Positions 59,969-64,000 of a stretch of 64,000 nt of DNA are shown piece by piece. The stretch is from Streptomyces coelicoflavus (GTDB lineage: Bacteria > Actinomycetota > Actinomycetes > Streptomycetales > Streptomycetaceae), in NCBI RefSeq assembly GCF_003112555.1, contig NZ_BEWB01000014.1, forward strand, positions 1-64,000, given 5' to 3'. Both the position numbers and the translations under genes were made by a program. Below the pieces are notes generated by a model. It saw nothing but the letters and a program-made list of their open reading frames with translations. It was not told where the DNA came from and made no database searches. The stretch's first letter is position 1; each line of letters starts with the position of its first letter.

Positions 59969-60445
59969 ATGCAGACCTTCCTTCCCCACCCGGACTTCCG
60001 GGACTCCGCGCTGGCCCTGGACCGGCGCCGCCTCGGCAAACAGCGCGTGGAGGCGCTCCAGGTGCTGCGCGGACTCACCGTCCCCGGCTACGGCTGGCGC
60101 AGGCACCCCGCCGTGCGGATGTGGACGGGCTACGAGGAGGCGCTCGTCCGCTACGGTCTCGACGTCTGCCGGGTCTGGCGCGAGCAGGGCCACCAGGACA
60201 GCTGCGCGGCCTCGCTCGTCGCCGGGCTCGCCGAGAGCCGCCCCGGTGAACCGGTGCGCGACCAGCCGGCACTGGCAGCCGCCGGGGAACTGCCGCCCTG
60301 GCTCGGCGACGAGGCCTTCCACCGCAGCCACCGCTCGGCCCTGGTGCGCAAGGAGCCGGAGGTGTACGCCGAACTGTTCCCGGGAGTCCCGGACGACCTG
60401 CCCTATGTGTGGCCGGCTTCGGACCGGGAGCGCGGGGAGCGGTGA
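59969..60445 (+). CDS. MSMEG_6728 family protein
   Basis: 158 residues beginning MQTFLPHPDFRDSALALDRRRLGKQRVEALQVL, the typical signature of this family (related to the pyrimidine-dimer DNA glycosylase/endonuclease V fold). Conserved pieces: HPAVRMWTGYEEALVRYG, RVWREQGHQD, FHRSHRSALVRK. 15 bp after the Rieske gene and codirectional, probably on the same transcript. A DNA-damage/light-response link with carotenoid genes is plausible; activity unproven. Confidence 0.85.
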   Translation: MQTFLPHPDFRDSALALDRRRLGKQRVEALQVLRGLTVPGYGWRRHPAVRMWTGYEEALVRYGLDVCRVWREQGHQDSCAASLVAGLAESRPGEPVRDQPALAAAGELPPWLGDEAFHRSHRSALVRKEPEVYAELFPGVPDDLPYVWPASDRERGER

Positions 60446-60457
60446 CGCCCGGGACGG

Positions 60458-61207
60458 TCAGGTCTGCTGCCTGCCCGCGAGGTCCTTCATGTCGACCGTC
60501 TCGTCGGCCGGGGGCTGCTCGGGGTTCACCTTCTCGCCGTACTCGCTGAACGTGACGCTGCCGGGGTTCTTGCCGCCCTCGGTCGTGGTCTTCAGGATGT
60601 ACGGCTCGCCCTCCGTCGCGACGTAGAGGGTGAGCTTCTCGCCGCCGGAGGCGTCCTTGGTCAGCTGCAGGGCCTGCTCGCCGTCCACGTCCGTCGTCGA
60701 GCCGCGCTTCATGCCCCGGCGCTCGGACTCGTCCTCGTCCATGGCGGCGACGAGCCCCTGCTTGTCGCAGACCCCGGCGGTCGTGGCGTCGTTCGCCGGC
60801 ATCTTCACCCACTTGTCCTGGAGCTTGGGCGCCATCTTCTGTGCCGCGTCGGGCTGCTGCTTCAGGGCGTTCTCCCAGTACTGCTCGTCGCCCCGCAGGT
60901 AGAGGGTCGCCTCGGTGTGCCGCACGTCCGCCTCGGTCCCGCCGGCGCCGACGGTGCCCTGGCAGTTCTTCTCCTGGTCGACCGAGACGTCGATGGTGAC
61001 GGTGCTGCCGTCCTCCAACCGGGTGTCGCCCTTCACGTGCATGGACTTCGCCTGCCGGGTCGCCTCGACGGCCTTCGCGGCGATGTCGTCGGCGCTCTGC
61101 CCCTCGAACGGCTTGTCCTCGTCAGCCGAATCGCCGCCACAGCCGGCCAGGAGGGCGACGGAGACGCTCGCGGTCGCCACGGCGGTTGCCACTTTTCCCG
61201 TACGCAC
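60458..61207 (-). CDS. Lipoprotein, LppX/LprAFG-like
   Basis: 249 residues from GTG 61207 with AAGGA 7 nt upstream. Signal peptide with lipobox LLAGC (lipidated Cys about residue 25), followed by a Ser/Asp/Glu linker and a two-layer alpha/beta lipid-binding fold (SMHVKGDTRLEDG, VDQEKNCQGTV, WVKMPAND, GEPYILKTTTEG). Membrane-anchored, surface-exposed. Family members bind lipids or assist cell-envelope transport. Divergent from the EamA gene and convergent with the MSMEG_6728 gene (12-bp gap). Confidence 0.9.
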   Translation of the reverse strand: MRTGKVATAVATASVSVALLAGCGGDSADEDKPFEGQSADDIAAKAVEATRQAKSMHVKGDTRLEDGSTVTIDVSVDQEKNCQGTVGAGGTEADVRHTEATLYLRGDEQYWENALKQQPDAAQKMAPKLQDKWVKMPANDATTAGVCDKQGLVAAMDEDESERRGMKRGSTTDVDGEQALQLTKDASGGEKLTLYVATEGEPYILKTTTEGGKNPGSVTFSEYGEKVNPEQPPADETVDMKDLAGRQQT

Positions 61208-61422
61208 TGGCAGTTCCTTCCCATGTCTGTTCATTACCGTCAAATCCCTTGCTGTCCCGATGTGTTGGCATCGGGACCTTCCGACTACCCCGGATCCCCG
61301 TGGCATGCACACGAGGGAGAAGCGGTGACGGTCGTGTGAGCGGCCCTCGTCCCGATTGGTCCCCGACAGCGCACCCGAAGTGGACCCCGTGGCGGGCCGC
61401 CGGGCTCCCTAGCGTCGTGGCC

Positions 61423-62358
61423 ATGAACGCCACCACCACACGCGGGGCCCTGCTCGCCGCGCTCGCTTGTCTCCTCGTCGGAGGATCCTTCACCGCCAAC
61501 AGCCTGCTCGGCGACTACCCGTACGCGGGCGGCCAGTTCCTGCGCTACGGCCTGGCCTTCCTGCTGCTCCTGCCGCTCGCCGGTCCCGGCGCGACGACCC
61601 GGCTGCGGGCGCTCGGCGCCGGCCGGTGGGTGCGCCTCGCGCTGCTCGCGGCCGTGGGCATGGTCGGCTTCAACCTCGCCGTCCTCGCCGCGGAACGTAC
61701 GGCCGAGCCCGCGGTGCCCGGAGTCTTCGTGGGCTGCGCGCCCGTGGTCGTCGCCGTCGTCGTTCCCCTCCTGGAGGGGCGCAGACCGCAACGGGTCGTC
61801 CTGTACGGGGCGTTGTTCGTGGCCCTCGGGGCCTTCACGGTCCAGGGCTGGGGCCGTACCGACGGCGCGGGTCTCGCCTTCTCGGTGTGCGCGCTGGTGG
61901 GCGAGGTCGGGTTCGCCGTGCTGGCCGTGCCCGTACTGCGGCCGCTCGGCCCGCGGCTGCTGTCCACCGTGGTGTGCGGTGTCGCGGCGGCCGAGTCGGC
62001 CCTGGTGGGCGTCCTGGCCGACGGCGGCGGGTGGCTGCGCCGGCCGGACGCGGTGGAGACGGGCGCGCTGCTGTGGCAGGCGGTGGTGGTCACCGTCGTC
62101 GGGTTCGTGTGCTGGTACATGGGCATGCAGCGGATCGGGGCCGAGCGCGCCACCCTGTTCTCCGGGCTGATCCCGGTCGCCGCCGCCTGCACGGCCCCCC
62201 TCGTCGGTACGGGTTCCTACGGCGCGGCCCAGGCCGTGGGCAGCGCCCTGGTCTTCGCCGGGGTCGCCGTGGGGTCGGGCGCACTGCCCGCCGGGCGCCG
62301 GCGACGGCCCGCGGCGGGGCGTCAGAGGGCCTCCGAGCGGTCCCTGGAGAAGCTGTAG
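61423..62358 (+). CDS. EamA/DMT family transporter
   Basis: 311 residues with ten transmembrane helices arranged as two EamA halves (about 5-140 and 150-290). Typical start LLVGGSFTANSLLGDYPYAGGQFLRYGLAFLLLLPLAG in pieces, and SALVFAGVAVGSG at the end. Exports metabolites such as amino acids or purines. ATG 61423 is not preceded by a ribosome site; TAGCGT ends 7 nt before it, so a leaderless mRNA is possible. The last 37 bp overlap the convergent symporter gene. Confidence 0.9.
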   Translation: MNATTTRGALLAALACLLVGGSFTANSLLGDYPYAGGQFLRYGLAFLLLLPLAGPGATTRLRALGAGRWVRLALLAAVGMVGFNLAVLAAERTAEPAVPGVFVGCAPVVVAVVVPLLEGRRPQRVVLYGALFVALGAFTVQGWGRTDGAGLAFSVCALVGEVGFAVLAVPVLRPLGPRLLSTVVCGVAAAESALVGVLADGGGWLRRPDAVETGALLWQAVVVTVVGFVCWYMGMQRIGAERATLFSGLIPVAAACTAPLVGTGSYGAAQAVGSALVFAGVAVGSGALPAGRRRRPAAGRQRASERSLEKL

Positions 62359-63860
62359 AGGTCCTTCGAGGTCGTGATCAGCTCACGCTGTTCCTGCCGG
62401 GAGCCCACCATGGGCTGCGAGCCGTGCAGCGGCACCTGGGCGCTCTCGGGCAGGAACCTCACGGTCACCAGGCCGATGGCGCCCGCGACCATCAGGTAGT
62501 AGGCGGGCATCAGCTCGTCGCCGGTGATGCTCACCAGGGCCTCGGCGACCAGCGGCGTGGTGCCGCCGAAGGCCGCGACGGCGAAGTTGAAGCCGATGGC
62601 CATCGCGGCGTAGCGCACGGCGGTCGGGAACAGCGCGGGCAGGGTGGCCGCGCTGGGCGCGGCGAAGCAGGCCAGCAGGGTGGACAGCAGCAGCACCCCC
62701 AGGACCGGCGCCCAGATGCCGTCCGCCTTCAGCAGCAGGAACGCCGGGATCGCGAGGACGATCATCGACGCGGCGCCGACGGCGTACAGCGGGCGGCGGC
62801 CGACGTGGTCGCTGAGCCGTCCGAGGAAGGTGATCAGCAGCACGATCCACACCATGCCGATCAGCACCAGCACGTCCGCGAAGCCGCTGGAGCGGTCCAG
62901 GGTCTCCGTCTGGTAGGTCGGCAGATAGCCGGTGACCATGTAGTTGGTGACGTTGTAGAGCAGCACCAGGCCCATGCAGACGAGCAGCGGGCGCCAGTGC
63001 TCGCGCACGATCGTCCTGAACTCGCTGCCCGCCGACTCCTGGGCCAGGCCCTTCTCGTGCTCGTCGAGCTGCTGCTGGAAGGCGGGGGACTCCTCCAGCT
63101 TGAGCCGCATGTACAGGCCGATGATGCCGAGCGGCCCGGCGATCAGGAACGGCAGCCGCCAGCCCCAGTGCAGCATCTGGGCGTCGGTCAGCGCCAGGTT
63201 CAGGACGGTGACCAGCGCCGAGCCCAGCGCGTAGCCGACGAAGGTGCCGAAGTCGAGCCAGCTGGAGAGGAAGCCGCGCCGCCGGTCGGGTGAGTACTCG
63301 GCGACGAAGGTGGTGGCGCCGCCGTACTCGCCGCCGGTGGAGAAGCCCTGGACCATCCGGGCGAACAGCAGCAGGACCGGGGCGGCGATGCCGATGCCGG
63401 CGTAGCTGGGGATGAGGCCGATGGAGAAGGTGCCGAGGGCCATCATGATCATGGTGGTGGCGAGTACCTTCTGCCGCCCGATGCGGTCCCCGAGCGGGCC
63501 GAAGAACAGGCCGCCGAGCGGGCGTACGACGAAGGCCGCGGCGAAGGTGGCGAAGGAGGAGATGACCTGGGCGGCGGGTGAGGCGCCGGGGAAGAACACC
63601 TTGCCGATGGTGGCGGCCAGATAGCTGTAGACGCCGAAGTCGAACCACTCCATGCAGTTGCCGAGCGCCGAGGCCCCGACCGCGCGCTTGAGCAGGGGCT
63701 TCTCGACGACCTGGACGTCCTCCTCGCGAAACCCCCGCTTGGTGCGGCTCAGCCGGCGGGTCAGTTCCTCGCGCACCTGCCGCGGCAGGCGCGCGACCGT
63801 ACCCGGCATCTTCGCCCCGCTCCGGGGTCCGGACCCGCCGTCGGACTTCGCGTCGTCCAC
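62322..63860 (-). CDS. ProP-type MHS-family proton symporter (glycine betaine/proline-like)
   Basis: 512 residues from GTG 63860 (GGAAGG 8 nt upstream). Twelve transmembrane helices with the MHS signature GNCMEWFDFGVYSYLA near residue 65, GDRIGRQKVLA, and the loop RMVQGFSTGGEYGGATTF; the hydrophilic C-terminus (QPMVGSRQEQRELITTSKDLYS in pieces) is typical of streptomycete ProP homologues. Probably takes up compatible solutes or carboxylates driven by H+. A second possible GTG start lies at 63887. Convergent overlap with eamA. Confidence 0.92.
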   Translation of the reverse strand: MDDAKSDGGSGPRSGAKMPGTVARLPRQVREELTRRLSRTKRGFREEDVQVVEKPLLKRAVGASALGNCMEWFDFGVYSYLAATIGKVFFPGASPAAQVISSFATFAAAFVVRPLGGLFFGPLGDRIGRQKVLATTMIMMALGTFSIGLIPSYAGIGIAAPVLLLFARMVQGFSTGGEYGGATTFVAEYSPDRRRGFLSSWLDFGTFVGYALGSALVTVLNLALTDAQMLHWGWRLPFLIAGPLGIIGLYMRLKLEESPAFQQQLDEHEKGLAQESAGSEFRTIVREHWRPLLVCMGLVLLYNVTNYMVTGYLPTYQTETLDRSSGFADVLVLIGMVWIVLLITFLGRLSDHVGRRPLYAVGAASMIVLAIPAFLLLKADGIWAPVLGVLLLSTLLACFAAPSAATLPALFPTAVRYAAMAIGFNFAVAAFGGTTPLVAEALVSITGDELMPAYYLMVAGAIGLVTVRFLPESAQVPLHGSQPMVGSRQEQRELITTSKDLYSFSRDRSEAL

Positions 63861-63938
63861 GCCGCTGCCTTCCTGTCGTTCCGCCACGGTTCGCCTGAGC
63901 GAATTCTGTGCCGCAGGTCGGGAGGGGCGCATGCCGGA

Positions 63939-63977
63939 GCCGCTGCCCGGGGCGGCGCGGATGCCCCGGGCAGCGGC
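63939..63977. terminator. Strong hairpin terminator at the right edge
   Basis: GCCGCTGCCCGGGGC and GCCCCGGGCAGCGGC form a perfect 15-bp stem with a 9-nt loop. Since the ProP gene starts to its left on the minus strand, it probably ends a leftward gene entering from beyond 64000; a TGA at 63993-63991 (minus) could be that gene's stop. Confidence 0.8.
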
Positions 63978-64000
63978 GGTGCGGTACGGCTCAGGGCTGT

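Noticed and set aside
63991..64000. 3' end of a leftward gene beyond the right edge
   Set aside because: Only two codons and a TGA are visible; the terminator suggests a gene end here, but it cannot be called as a CDS.

Overview
The window is bacterial chromosomal DNA of very high G+C content with strong third-position GC bias, frequent GTG starts, purine-rich ribosome binding sites and many 4-bp ATGA or GTGA gene overlaps. Gene content (GlgE/GlgX glycogen-maltoside enzymes, DUF5133, SigB-family sigma factor, PAS/GAF/PP2C phosphatases, a crtYTU/crtIB carotenoid cluster, secreted S1 protease, mycothiol-dependent isomerase family) points to a Streptomyces, probably in a chromosome arm or core/arm transition rich in accessory and stress genes. 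I see no rRNA, tRNA, CRISPR array, transposase or integrase.

Layout. 1-4.7 kb: glycogen/alpha-glucan metabolism (glgE cut by the left edge, DUF5133, a degenerate HATPase-like protein coupled to glgX). 4.7-9.5 kb: VOC protein, ANTAR regulator, SigB/F-type sigma factor, orphan hemC and a secreted NLP (NPP1) protein. 9.6-17 kb: ATP-dependent DNA ligase, MFS pump with divergent TetR regulator, DoxX-like/peroxiredoxin pair, a large PAS-PAS-GAF-PP2C-HATPase phosphatase and a stand-alone LigD-type 3'-phosphoesterase. 17-27 kb: aldo-keto reductase, TauD dioxygenase, purple-acid-phosphatase-like enzyme, dienelactone hydrolase, Sua5/YciO protein, PucR-like regulator, then a TetR-SDR-ADH operon preceded by a striking operator array. 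27-34 kb: GNAT, small unknowns, mycothiol-dependent isomerase family, SLC13/ArsB-like transporter with an apparent CTG start, MFS, a UDP-sugar epimerase homologue lacking its catalytic Tyr/Lys, hemerythrin.

34-42.5 kb: DoxX protein, a molybdopterin oxidoreductase in which all four expected [4Fe-4S] ligands are replaced, coupled to a small helical partner; a GNAT preceded by a perfect CebR-type palindrome; a three-gene fully overlapping operon (nucleotidyltransferase, BON protein, metallophosphoesterase); a PP2C phosphatase. 42.5-49 kb: SRPBCC protein, CYP152-type fatty-acid peroxygenase with an OleT-like His, small Cys-rich protein, long intergenic region ending in tandem repeats, cation/proton antiporter, membrane protein, S1 protease with a nested operator-like palindrome. 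49-60.4 kb: SRPBCC-FAD oxidoreductase-SDR group followed by divergent carotenoid operons crtY-crtT-crtU (leftward) and 23-codon leader-crtI-crtB-Rieske protein (rightward), then an MSMEG_6728-family protein. The pathway would convert GGPP to phytoene (CrtB), lycopene (CrtI), beta-carotene (CrtY) and isorenieratene (CrtU); crtE is absent from its usual place. 60.4-64 kb: lipoprotein, EamA exporter, ProP-type symporter and a strong terminator at the right edge.

Many convergent gene pairs are separated by perfect GC-rich hairpins, and short tandem repeats (5-32 bp units) recur in intergenic DNA and inside crtT. All functional statements are from reading the sequence; no database search was run.
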